NCBI GenBank assembly: GCA_036502575.1
Contig: DASXYL010000100.1
Span: 122,235 to 186,234, forward strand
DNA length: 64,000 nt
Direction of reading: 5' to 3'
Source: DASXRA01 sp036502575
GTDB taxonomy: Bacteria > Actinomycetota > Actinomycetes > Mycobacteriales > Jatrophihabitantaceae
Part shown: positions 41,872 through 49,435 of the stretch, one piece after another
Layout: each line of letters starts with the position of its first letter
How positions within the stretch are numbered: position 1 is the first letter of the stretch
Notes under the pieces: generated by a model
Told to the model about the DNA's origin: nothing
What the model saw: only the letters and a program-made list of their open reading frames with translations
Databases searched by the model: none
Translations under genes and position numbers: made by a program

Positions 41872-43046
41872 GGCTGAGCCCCCTGGGCATCGCGGGGCAG
41901 GCCGAGCCCGCGCTCGGCGATGATGTTGCGCTGGATGTTCGAGGTGCCGCCGGCGATGGCGACGCCCAGGGATCCGAAGAACTGGTTGAGCCAACGCTCG
42001 TCGCCCGGCCGAGCCGTCGCCCGAGGGTCGAGCAAGCTGGCCGACCCGAGCACGTCCAGGGCGATCTCGGAGACCCGTCGGGCGATCTCGGTGTGCAGCA
42101 GCTTGTTCAGCAAGGCCAACCTTCCAGGCCCCTCCGACCCCGAGCCGGGCGAGGCTTGGATGAGCGCCGAGCAGCGCTGGGCCTCGATCCATCCGTGCAG
42201 CTCGACCAGCCGGCTGCGCACTCCAGGGTCGTCGATCGCGGGGCGGCCGTTCACGTGGCGGCGACGGGCCAGCTTGACCAGGCTGGCGAACAACGCGGCC
42301 GAGGTCTCCGGGGCGGCCAGCGTCGAGCGCTCAGCGGCGAGCGTCGTCCGCGAGACGGCCCAGCCCTGGCCGCGCTCGCCGACCAGCAGGCCGAGCGGGG
42401 TGCGGACGTCGGTGAGGAACACTTCGCTGAACTCGGACGATCCGGTGAGCTGGCGAAGGGGCCGGACCTCCACTCCGGGTTGGTGCATGTCGAGCAGCAG
42501 GTAGGACAGGCCGGCCCGCCGCGGCTGGTCGGGTTCGGTGCGGGCGAGCAGGAACATCCAGTCGGCCCGCATCGAATTCGACGTCCACACCTTCTGGCCG
42601 TTGATCACCCACGCGTCGCCGTCGACGACCGCCGTGGTGCGTAGGCCCTCGAGATCGCTGCCGGCGTCGGGCTCGCTGTAGCCCTGGCACCAGCGCAGTT
42701 CGCCCGTGACGGTGGGCGGCACGAACTGTTCCCGCTGGGCCGGCGTCCCCCACCGCAGCAGGGTGGGCACGAGCAGCGCCGTCCCGACCCCGCCCACCTC
42801 GAGCGGCGCGCGCATTCGGCCGAACTCCTCGCGCACGACCTGGGCCCGGACCGGATCGGGCGCCTGACCCGAGCCGCCGTAGCTCTCGGGCACCCCGCGG
42901 TAGAGCAGACCCGCCGCCACCGCGTCCCGCCGGAACTTCGCGACGTAGTCGTCGTCGGCGGCCCGATCCGGCTGCCAGTGCCGATCGAGGAACGCGCGCA
43001 CCTCGCCGCGGAACCGCTCGTACTCGGGCCCCTCGGAAAGATCCAT
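41868..43046 (-). CDS. Acyl-CoA dehydrogenase, large subunit of a second pair
   Basis: 392 aa. CQGYSEPDAGSDLEGLRTTA near 120, NGQKVWTSNSMRADW near 148 and the C-terminal AIAGGTSNIQRNIIAERGLG. At the MCAD Glu position it has Gly (AGGT), as in the protein at 38118. It is followed with a 4-bp overlap by a short partner. I infer an alpha2-beta2 enzyme. Operator site 12 lies upstream, shared with the ligase at 43105. Confidence 0.92.
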   Translation of the reverse strand: MDLSEGPEYERFRGEVRAFLDRHWQPDRAADDDYVAKFRRDAVAAGLLYRGVPESYGGSGQAPDPVRAQVVREEFGRMRAPLEVGGVGTALLVPTLLRWGTPAQREQFVPPTVTGELRWCQGYSEPDAGSDLEGLRTTAVVDGDAWVINGQKVWTSNSMRADWMFLLARTEPDQPRRAGLSYLLLDMHQPGVEVRPLRQLTGSSEFSEVFLTDVRTPLGLLVGERGQGWAVSRTTLAAERSTLAAPETSAALFASLVKLARRRHVNGRPAIDDPGVRSRLVELHGWIEAQRCSALIQASPGSGSEGPGRLALLNKLLHTEIARRVSEIALDVLGSASLLDPRATARPGDERWLNQFFGSLGVAIAGGTSNIQRNIIAERGLGLPRDAQGAQP

Positions 43047-43081
43047 CGTGAGACAGCTCCCGATCTGATCGACGAAACCGC

Positions 43082-43104
43082 TAACCTATTGTACTTTATT
43101 GACC
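43082..43104. promoter_or_regulatory. Island operator, site 12 (CCTATTGTACTTTATTGACC)
   Basis: ACTTTATTGACC fits the two-ACT pattern weakly. It ends directly at the ATG of the ligase (43105), leaving no room for a ribosome-binding site, so the ligase message may be leaderless. Confidence 0.55.
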
Positions 43105-44541
43105 ATGGCTGCGGCACTACCCTTCGGAGCGCTGGTCACCGCGCTGGCCGCCGAGCGGCCGGATACCGCGGCCGTCACCTGCGGCGCCACCTCACTCACC
43201 CGGGCCCAGCTCGACCGGCGTACCAACCAGCGCGCGCGTCGCTACGAGAGCCTCGGCGTCGGCCCGGGCGACCTCGTCGTCGTGCAACTCCCGAACTCGG
43301 TCGAGCTCGTCGAGAGCGTCGTCGCGGCCTGGAAGCTCGGCGCGGTTCCGCTCGTGCTGCCGCCGACGATGCCGGCCGCCGAACGGGCCCCGATCCTCGA
43401 GCTGGGCTCCCCCGCGCTGGTCGTCGACACCGCCGACCCGGCCCCGGCCGACGAGAGTGACGCACCGCTGGCGCCGGTGGTCTCGCCGTACTGGCGCGCC
43501 TCCACGTCCGGCGGCAGTACCGGGCGGCCGAAGCTGATCTACACGAATCGACCGGCCGTCGCCGACCCGGACGAGCGCACCCTGCACCTGCGCCGCGACG
43601 GCTGCATCGCCATACCCGGTCCGCTGTATCACGGCGCCCCGTTCCTGTTCATGACGTTCGGGCTCATGCGCGGCAAGCACGTCGTCCTGCTGCCGAAGTT
43701 CGACCCCGAAGCCACCTTGCGGGCGTGTGCTGAACATCGGGCCGACTACCTGCTGCTCGTGCCGACGATGATGAACCGGATCTGGAAGCTGCCGCCCGCA
43801 ACCCGCGACGGCTACGACCTCGCCCCGCTCGAGGTGATGCTGCACCTCGGGGCCAGCTGCCCGCCGGAGCTCAAGCGCGCCTGGATCGAATGGCTCGGCC
43901 CGCGCCGCGTCCACGAGCTCTACGCCGGCACCGAGGGGCAGGCCATGACGTGGATCCGCGGCGACGAGTGGCTGCGGCATCCCGGCTCGGTCGGACGGCC
44001 GGTGGGCGGCGCGCAGATGCGGGCGTTCGACGAGCAGGGCCGCGCGCTTCCGCCCGGCGAGGTGGGCGAGATCTTCATGCGAGCACCGGACGGCAGCGGC
44101 CCCAGCTACCGCTACGTCGGCGCGACGGCCCGCACCCACGACGGATGGGAATCGCTGGGCGATCTGGGCTGCGTGGACGCCGAGGACTACGTCCACATCC
44201 TCGACCGACGCTCGGACCTGATCCTCAGCGGCGGCGCGAACGTGTATCCGGCCGAGGTGGAGGCCGCCATCGAGGCCCACCCCGCGGTGCGCGCCGCCGT
44301 CGTGATCGGGCGCCCTGACCCGGACCTCGGACACCGGGTGCACGCCGTCGTGGAACCCGTGGCCGGCGCGGCGATCGACGAGGGCGAGCTGCGCCGACAC
44401 CTCGCCGACCGGCTCGTGCGCTACAAGACGCCGCGCAGCTTCGAGTTCACCGACGAGCCGCTGCGCGATGAAGCCGGCAAGGTGCGGCGCAGCGCCGTGG
44501 CCGCGTCGCGCCTCGGCGATGGGATCAACACATGCAGCTAG
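43105..44541 (+). CDS. AMP-forming acyl-CoA ligase
   Basis: 478 aa. P-loop ASTSGGSTGRPKLI near 133, ELYAGTEGQAMTW (A5), WESLGDLGCVDAEDYVHILD (A7), hinge DRRSDLILSGGANVYPAEVE, and a C-terminal Lys in DEAGKVRRS. Shorter than the ligase at 29604 and closer to the one at 50771 (both have a GGSTG loop and the ADW/DYLLL region). Likely activates a bulky acid. ATG 43105 lies immediately after the operator; TTG at 43099 is unlikely. The end overlaps the LLM gene by 10 bp. Confidence 0.93.
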   Translation: MAAALPFGALVTALAAERPDTAAVTCGATSLTRAQLDRRTNQRARRYESLGVGPGDLVVVQLPNSVELVESVVAAWKLGAVPLVLPPTMPAAERAPILELGSPALVVDTADPAPADESDAPLAPVVSPYWRASTSGGSTGRPKLIYTNRPAVADPDERTLHLRRDGCIAIPGPLYHGAPFLFMTFGLMRGKHVVLLPKFDPEATLRACAEHRADYLLLVPTMMNRIWKLPPATRDGYDLAPLEVMLHLGASCPPELKRAWIEWLGPRRVHELYAGTEGQAMTWIRGDEWLRHPGSVGRPVGGAQMRAFDEQGRALPPGEVGEIFMRAPDGSGPSYRYVGATARTHDGWESLGDLGCVDAEDYVHILDRRSDLILSGGANVYPAEVEAAIEAHPAVRAAVVIGRPDPDLGHRVHAVVEPVAGAAIDEGELRRHLADRLVRYKTPRSFEFTDEPLRDEAGKVRRSAVAASRLGDGINTCS

Positions 44542-45560
44542 GCGTGATCCTCGGCACGTGGAACGGCAGCCAAGCCGACGCCGCCGCGATGCTCCGCGTG
44601 GTCCAGGAGGCCGAGTCTTCCGGGTACGCCATCGCCTGGGTGCCCGAGCTGTACGGCGCCGACGCGGTCAGCCTGATGTCGTGGCTGGCGTCGCACACCA
44701 GCCGGATCCGGATCGGGTCGGCCGTCATGCAGATCCCGGCCCGGGCGCCGACCACGACGGCGATGACGGCCGCGTCCCTGGCCGCGCTCTACGGTGACCG
44801 GATCGTGCTGGGCTTGGGCGTCTCCGGTCCGCAGGTATCGGTCGGCTGGTATGGCGTGCCGTGGTCGGATCCGATCGGCCGCACCCGCGAGTACCTCGAG
44901 ACGGTGCGGCTCGCGCTGAGCGGGCAGCGAGTCACGTATGACGGCCAGCACGTGCAGTTGCCCAGCGAGGGCTACCGTCCGCTCAAGCTCGTGCTCAAGA
45001 ACGAGGCGCACATCCCGATCTACCTGGCCGCGATCGGCCCGCGCAACATCCGCTTGGCCGCCGAGGTGGCGGACGGGTGGCTGCCGGCGCTCGTCTATCC
45101 GGAGCGGTTCGACGAGTCGCGGAAACTGTTCTGCGACGCGGTGACCGCGGCCGGACGAAGTCGCGAGGACGTGACGATCGCGGCGTCGACCGGAGCGGTG
45201 CTCAACGACGACCTGGCCGCGGCCCGCGACGTGTATCGCCCGTACGTCACGCTGCTGATCGGCGGGATGGGTACTCGCGAGCAGAACTTCTACCGCAACC
45301 TGGTCACCGGATACGGGTACGGCGAGGTGGCGAACCGGATCACCGAGCTGTACCTCGCCGGCGACGTCAAGCAGGCGCAGGCCCTGACTCCCGACGAGCT
45401 GATCGACAACGTCGGTCTGATCGGTGACGAGGCGCGAATGCGCGACCGGCTCGCGGCCTACGCCGCCGCCGATATCGACATCTTCTCGATCGCCCCGTCC
45501 GGGCGCAGCCTGGACGAGAAGCTGCACGTCGTGCGCACCGTCGCGAGCGCGGCCAGCTAG
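44532..45560 (+). CDS. LLM-class F420-dependent oxidoreductase
   Basis: 342 aa. YAIAWVPELYGADAVSLMSWLA near 32, RIRIGSAVMQIPARAPTTTAM near 59, and LGLGVSGPQVSVGWYG near 93 are the usual F420-type LLM signatures. PIYLAAIGPRNIRLAAEVADGW near 162 is also typical. It is co-expressed with the ligase and may reduce or oxidise the CoA ester or its precursor. The paralogues at 13075 and 61238 are distinct. Confidence 0.9.
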   Translation: MQLGVILGTWNGSQADAAAMLRVVQEAESSGYAIAWVPELYGADAVSLMSWLASHTSRIRIGSAVMQIPARAPTTTAMTAASLAALYGDRIVLGLGVSGPQVSVGWYGVPWSDPIGRTREYLETVRLALSGQRVTYDGQHVQLPSEGYRPLKLVLKNEAHIPIYLAAIGPRNIRLAAEVADGWLPALVYPERFDESRKLFCDAVTAAGRSREDVTIAASTGAVLNDDLAAARDVYRPYVTLLIGGMGTREQNFYRNLVTGYGYGEVANRITELYLAGDVKQAQALTPDELIDNVGLIGDEARMRDRLAAYAAADIDIFSIAPSGRSLDEKLHVVRTVASAAS

Positions 45561-45566
45561 CCCCAT

Positions 45567-45623
45567 CTCGTTGAGTGGTGCGTTGTTGGTCGAGTGGTGC
45601 GTTATAGCGCACCACTCAACGAG
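45567..45623. repeat. Repeat family A, copy 2
   Basis: CTCGTTGAGTGGTGCG at 45567-45582 pairs perfectly with CGCACCACTCAACGAG at 45608-45623. An inner GAGTGGTGCG at 45592-45601 can also pair with the right arm, giving two alternative hairpins. It follows the LLM gene stop. Confidence 0.85.
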
Positions 45624-45692
45624 GTCGGACGGGCGGCGGACCGGACAACTTGCTGCTGATTCGCGGCCGCGGCCGTCTGCCGGGCCCACGGT

Positions 45693-45743
45693 GATGATCT
45701 CGGAGTTGTGGTCGAATAGCAGCCACAAACCCGTGATCATCAT
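45693..45743. repeat. Repeat family B, copy 3 (decayed)
   Basis: GATGATCTCGGAGTTGTGG near 45694-45712 pairs with CCACAAACCCGTGATCATC at 45723-45741 with three mismatches. The loop TCGAATAGCA matches those of copies 1 and 2. Confidence 0.75.
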
Positions 45744-45778
45744 CATCAGTCGACCAACCGAGTGGTGCCTTGCCCGTT

Positions 45779-45857
45779 GAGACGGGCCGCGGACCCGGGG
45801 CCGGGACGGACCCGGGCCGGGACGGGGCCGGGCCGGCCGCGGACCCCGGGCCGGGCC
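45779..45857. repeat. GC-only simple repeat (GGGCCGGGAC-like)
   Basis: About 80 bp of nearly pure G and C with three imperfect copies of a CCGGGACGG-containing unit, followed by GCGGACCCCGGGCCGGGCCC. It can fold on itself. It lies between convergent genes, just before the stop of the MaoC gene. Confidence 0.65.
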
Positions 45858-46307
45858 CTACTCTGCCGGGCGGCGGCGGACGAGCACGTCGATGCGCCCG
45901 GTCTGGACGACTTCACCGCGCTGGTTCTTCAGCCCGAACTGCCGCTCGACCACGCCCCGATCCGGCTTGGACCGCGACGGCCGGACGCCGAGGATCGTGA
46001 GTTCCAGATGCACGGTGTCGCCGATGAATACCGGTGCGGGAAAGGTCCAGTTCTGGATCCCCAGCATGGCGATCGCGCTGCCGGAGAACACCCCGAGCCG
46101 ATCGAGCAGGCCGGTCGCGATCGAGAGTCCGAGCAGGCCGTACACGACCCGCTGACCGTAGACGGTGTCGGCGGCGAACTCGGCGTCGGTGTGGATCGGA
46201 TTGAAGTCGCCGCTCAGGCCGGCGAACGCGACGACGTCGGCCTCGGTGATGGTGCGCCCCGCGGACACGAACTGCTGCCCGGCGGACAGATCGTCCAGGT
46301 AATGCAC
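45858..46307 (-). CDS. MaoC-type enoyl-CoA hydratase (R-specific family)
   Basis: 149 aa, single hot-dog. The hydratase motif is GLSGDFNPIHTDAEFA near 30, with Asp and His as catalytic pair. QRVVYGLLGLSIATGLLDRL and FPAPVFIGDTVHLELTI are also standard. The GTG at 46307 is preferred: AGGAG lies 9 nt upstream, while the in-frame GTG at 46316 has the same AGGAG right against it. Last gene of the thiolase-flavoprotein-MaoC operon. Confidence 0.9.
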   Translation of the reverse strand: MHYLDDLSAGQQFVSAGRTITEADVVAFAGLSGDFNPIHTDAEFAADTVYGQRVVYGLLGLSIATGLLDRLGVFSGSAIAMLGIQNWTFPAPVFIGDTVHLELTILGVRPSRSKPDRGVVERQFGLKNQRGEVVQTGRIDVLVRRRPAE

Positions 46308-46330
46308 GTCGGTCACTCCTCGTTACCCGG

Positions 46331-47311
46331 TCAGCCGTTCAGGGCGACGCCGAGTCGCCCCTTGATCACGTCTCCCGCCTGGTCGACGATGCGGCTGACG
46401 AGTTCGGCGCAGGTCGGGATGTCGTGGATCAACCCCTGCGCCTGGCCGGCCGTCCATACCCCGCCGTCGGGATCCCCGTCCTCGTACGCGGCTTTGCGGC
46501 CCCGCGCACCGGACGCCAGGTGGGCGATATCCGCGAACGTCGAGTCGGACTGGGCCTCGATCGCCTTGATCTGCTGGGATATGTCGTTGCGGGCCACCCG
46601 CGCGGTGTTGCGGAACTTGCGATAGAGCAGGTCGGTTCCGCGCTCGTCGGCGTCGACGAGTCGGCGCTTGACGTTGTCGTGGATCGGCGCCTCGACCGTG
46701 GCCATGAAGCGGGTGCCCATGTTGATCGCATCGGCGCCGAGGGCGAGGGCGGCCGCGAGGCCCCGGCCGTCGGCGAAACCGCCGCTCGCGATGATCGGCA
46801 GGCCGACCTGGTCGGCCGCGGCCGGGATCAGCACGAGGCCGGGCACGTCGTCCTCGCCGGGATGCCCCGCGCACTCGAAACCGTCGATGCTGACTGCCGC
46901 GACGCCGCTGCGCTCGGCCCGCAGCGCGTGCCGCACGCTGACGCACTTGTGGACGACCTTGACCCCGGCCGCGGCGAACGCCGGCAGGTGCGGGGTCGGG
47001 TCGTTGCCGGCCGTCTCGACGACGGTGATGCCTGAGTCGATGATCGCGTCACGGAACTCGGCGTAGGGCACCGGTTCGATCGTCGGCAGGATCGTGAGAT
47101 TCACCCCGAAGGGCCGGTCGGTCATCGTCCGGCACCGCGCGATCTCGCGAGCCAGCCCCTCCGGCGTGCCCTGGGTGAGCGCGGTGAGGAAGCCCAGCGC
47201 GCCGGCGTTCGCGACGGCCGCGATCAGCTCGGCCCGGCCCACCGCCGTCATGCCGCCGCAGACGATCGGGTGCTCGACACCGAACTCGCGGGTGAACCGG
47301 GTGGACAGCAC
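46331..47311 (-). CDS. Nitronate monooxygenase/2-nitropropane dioxygenase-like FMN enzyme
   Basis: 326 aa. FMN TIM barrel: HPIVCGGMTAVGRAELIAAV near 15, GFLTALTQGTPEGL, VVHKCVSVRHALRAERSGV, FECAGHPGEDDV with the family His, PIIASGGFADGRGLAAALAL and GADAINMGTRFMATVEAP. In catabolic gene sets such proteins can act as enoyl-CoA reductases or isomerases rather than on nitroalkanes. GTG at 47311 starts 5 bp after the thiolase stop. It lies between thiolase and MaoC genes. Confidence 0.9.
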   Translation of the reverse strand: MLSTRFTREFGVEHPIVCGGMTAVGRAELIAAVANAGALGFLTALTQGTPEGLAREIARCRTMTDRPFGVNLTILPTIEPVPYAEFRDAIIDSGITVVETAGNDPTPHLPAFAAAGVKVVHKCVSVRHALRAERSGVAAVSIDGFECAGHPGEDDVPGLVLIPAAADQVGLPIIASGGFADGRGLAAALALGADAINMGTRFMATVEAPIHDNVKRRLVDADERGTDLLYRKFRNTARVARNDISQQIKAIEAQSDSTFADIAHLASGARGRKAAYEDGDPDGGVWTAGQAQGLIHDIPTCAELVSRIVDQAGDVIKGRLGVALNG

Positions 47312-47316
47312 GGCGG

Positions 47317-48495
47317 TCAGTGCACTTCCAGGACGACCGCCCCGGCCTGACCTCCGCCGGCGCACATCGCCGCGACGCCGAACCCGCCGCCGCGCCGGCG
47401 CAGTTCGTGCACGAGCGTGGTCAGCATCCGGGCGCCGGAGGCCGCGACCGGATGGCCGAGGCTGCAGCCACTGCCGCTGGTGTTGACCACGGCGTCGTCG
47501 ATGGACAAGGCCCGACAGGCGGCGATCGGCACCGACGCGAAGGCTTCGTTGATCTCCCACAGCGCGATGTCGTCGACGCTGAGCCCCGCGCGCTCGAGCA
47601 CCCGGGTGATGCCGTCGATGACCGCCATCCCGTTGCGTCGCGGCTCGACGCCGACGTTGGCCCAGGCGCGCACGGTCGCCAACGCCGTGAGCCCTTCGGT
47701 TCGGACCACGTCGCCGGCGACCAGGGTCAGCGCGGCGGCCGCGTCGTTGACGCCGCTCGAATTGCCGGCCGTGATGGAGAAGCCGTCGATCTCCGGGTGA
47801 ACCGGTTTGAGCGCAGCCATCCGCTCCATCGACGTGCCCCGGCGCGGGTGCTCGTCCACCGCGAAGTCGCGGATCGCACCGTCGCGGTGCAGTGCGCGCA
47901 CCGGCACGATCTCCTCGACGAAGGTGCCGGAGTCGATGGCGGCAATCGCTCGTTCGTGGGAGCGCAGCGCCCAGGCGTCCATCTCCGCGCGGCTGATTCC
48001 CGCCTCGACCGCGGTGTTCCAACCGACGGTGATCGTCATGTCGCGGTTGGGCGCCTCGGCCGAGTCGGGATGGGCCGGGCTCATCCAGTCGTCGATCCAC
48101 TGGTCGGTCGTACCGGGCACGCGAAGGCGCTGCGCGGGATTGAGGGATGCGGACTGGACGCCGCCGGCGATCACCACGCGGTCCATGCCGGATCGGATCG
48201 AGCCGGCCGCGACCTGCACCGCGGTGAGGCTGCCCGCGCAGTGCCGGTTGACGGCCTGGCCCGGCACGTGCGTGAGACCCGACTCCAGGGCCGCGTGGCG
48301 GGCGACGTCGCCGCCCCCGTAGTTCGATTCGGCGAGGACGACGTCGTCGAACCGGGCCGGGTAGAGGCCAGAGCGCGACACCGACTCGCCGACGACCACC
48401 CGCGCCAGCTCCTCGGGAAGGGTCTCGGTGAGGCTTCCCTTGAACGCGGTGCCGATGGCGGTACGGACGGCGCTGACAACGACGGCCTCTGGCAT
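47317..48495 (-). CDS. Thiolase (acetyl-CoA acyltransferase)
   Basis: 392 aa. Nucleophile Cys86 in NRHCAGSLTA, NEAFASVPI, the His in GHPVAASG and the second Cys in MCAGGGQAG. All catalytic residues are present; the GSGCSLGHP segment has Cys where NGSGIS is common. It differs from the thiolase at 35255 in the loop region (WMSPAHPDSAEAPNRDM), so the two probably cleave different chain lengths. ATG 48495 is chosen over the open frame to 48612. Operator site 13 is upstream. Confidence 0.94.
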   Translation of the reverse strand: MPEAVVVSAVRTAIGTAFKGSLTETLPEELARVVVGESVSRSGLYPARFDDVVLAESNYGGGDVARHAALESGLTHVPGQAVNRHCAGSLTAVQVAAGSIRSGMDRVVIAGGVQSASLNPAQRLRVPGTTDQWIDDWMSPAHPDSAEAPNRDMTITVGWNTAVEAGISRAEMDAWALRSHERAIAAIDSGTFVEEIVPVRALHRDGAIRDFAVDEHPRRGTSMERMAALKPVHPEIDGFSITAGNSSGVNDAAAALTLVAGDVVRTEGLTALATVRAWANVGVEPRRNGMAVIDGITRVLERAGLSVDDIALWEINEAFASVPIAACRALSIDDAVVNTSGSGCSLGHPVAASGARMLTTLVHELRRRGGGFGVAAMCAGGGQAGAVVLEVH

Positions 48496-48536
48496 GTCGA
48501 CCCCTGATCTCTCAGATTCAAGTACTGGCCCATTGG

Positions 48537-48558
48537 GTATATTAGTTAACTGTAATCC
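48537..48558. promoter_or_regulatory. Island operator, site 13 (TATATTAGTTAACTGTAATC)
   Basis: TTAACTGT core; AGTTAACT is a perfect dyad. Shared by the divergent thiolase and SDR genes. Confidence 0.68.
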
Positions 48559-48593
48559 ACCATCGACCATGAGACCAGAACCAGGAGCGGCAG

Positions 48594-49367
48594 ATGGAAC
48601 TCGAGGGTGCAAGTGCGATCGTCACCGGCGGCGGAGGCGGCCTCGGCGCCGGGACCGTGCACCGGCTGACCGCGGCCGGCGTCTCGGTAGTGATCGCCGA
48701 CCTGTCCGAGGAAGCTGGTTCCCGCCTGGCGAGCGAGGTCGGCGGCAAGGCCCGCTTCGTACGCACGGACGTCACCGACGATGCCTCGCTGCGGGCCGCC
48801 ATCGACGCCGCGGGCGAGCTCGGGCCGCTGCGCATTGCGGTATCGGCACACGGCGGCCCGACCGCACTGAGCCGGATCCTCGACCGGGACGGCAACCCCT
48901 ACGCGCTCGAGCTGTTCCGGCGGACCATCGACATCTACCTCGCCGGCACGTTCAACGTCGTCCGGCTGGCCGCCGCTGCGATGGCCCGCACCGAGCCGCT
49001 GGAGAGCGGGCAGCGCGGCGTCATCGTCAACACCGCCAGCATCGCCGCCTTCGAGGGTCAGATCGGGCAGTCGGACTACTCGGCGGCCAAGGGCGGCGTC
49101 GTGGGGCTGGGGCTGGTCGCCGCGCGCGATCTCGCACCGCTGGGCATCCGGGTCATGACCATCGCCCCGGGCACGTTCTTCACCCCGGCCTTCAAGATGG
49201 ACGAGGCCGACGCCCAGGCCAAGTGGGGAGCGTCGGTGCCCAATCCGAAGCGGATGGGCCGCCCGGACGAGTACGGCCTACTCGTCAAGCAGATCGCCGA
49301 GAACGACTACCTCAACGGCGAGGTCATCCGGATCGACGGGGCCCAGCGCTTCGGACCGCGGCAGTAG
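48594..49367 (+). CDS. SDR, 3-hydroxyacyl-CoA dehydrogenase type II-like
   Basis: 257 aa. SAIVTGGGGGLGAGTVHRL near 7, VSAHGG in place of the NNAG motif near 85, Ser in NTASIAAFEGQIG and YSAAK. IRVMTIAPGTFFTPAF and the overall length match HSD17B10-type (type II) 3-hydroxyacyl-CoA dehydrogenases. It diverges from the thiolase operon, so dehydrogenase and thiolase steps are co-regulated. ATG has AGGAG upstream. A strong hairpin follows the stop. Confidence 0.92.
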   Translation: MELEGASAIVTGGGGGLGAGTVHRLTAAGVSVVIADLSEEAGSRLASEVGGKARFVRTDVTDDASLRAAIDAAGELGPLRIAVSAHGGPTALSRILDRDGNPYALELFRRTIDIYLAGTFNVVRLAAAAMARTEPLESGQRGVIVNTASIAAFEGQIGQSDYSAAKGGVVGLGLVAARDLAPLGIRVMTIAPGTFFTPAFKMDEADAQAKWGASVPNPKRMGRPDEYGLLVKQIAENDYLNGEVIRIDGAQRFGPRQ

Positions 49368-49384
49368 CCACTCCGACCGAACAG

Positions 49385-49423
49385 CGATGGGGCGGTGCCA
49401 TCCCGGCACCGCCCCATCGTGTT
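49385..49423. terminator. Bidirectional hairpin terminator
   Basis: CGATGGGGCGGTGCC at 49385-49399 pairs perfectly (15 bp) with 49405-49419, loop ATCCC, followed by TGTTT. It lies between the convergent SDR (stop 49367) and the binding-protein gene (stop 49436). Confidence 0.85.
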
Positions 49424-49435
49424 TCCCGGGGGCCG

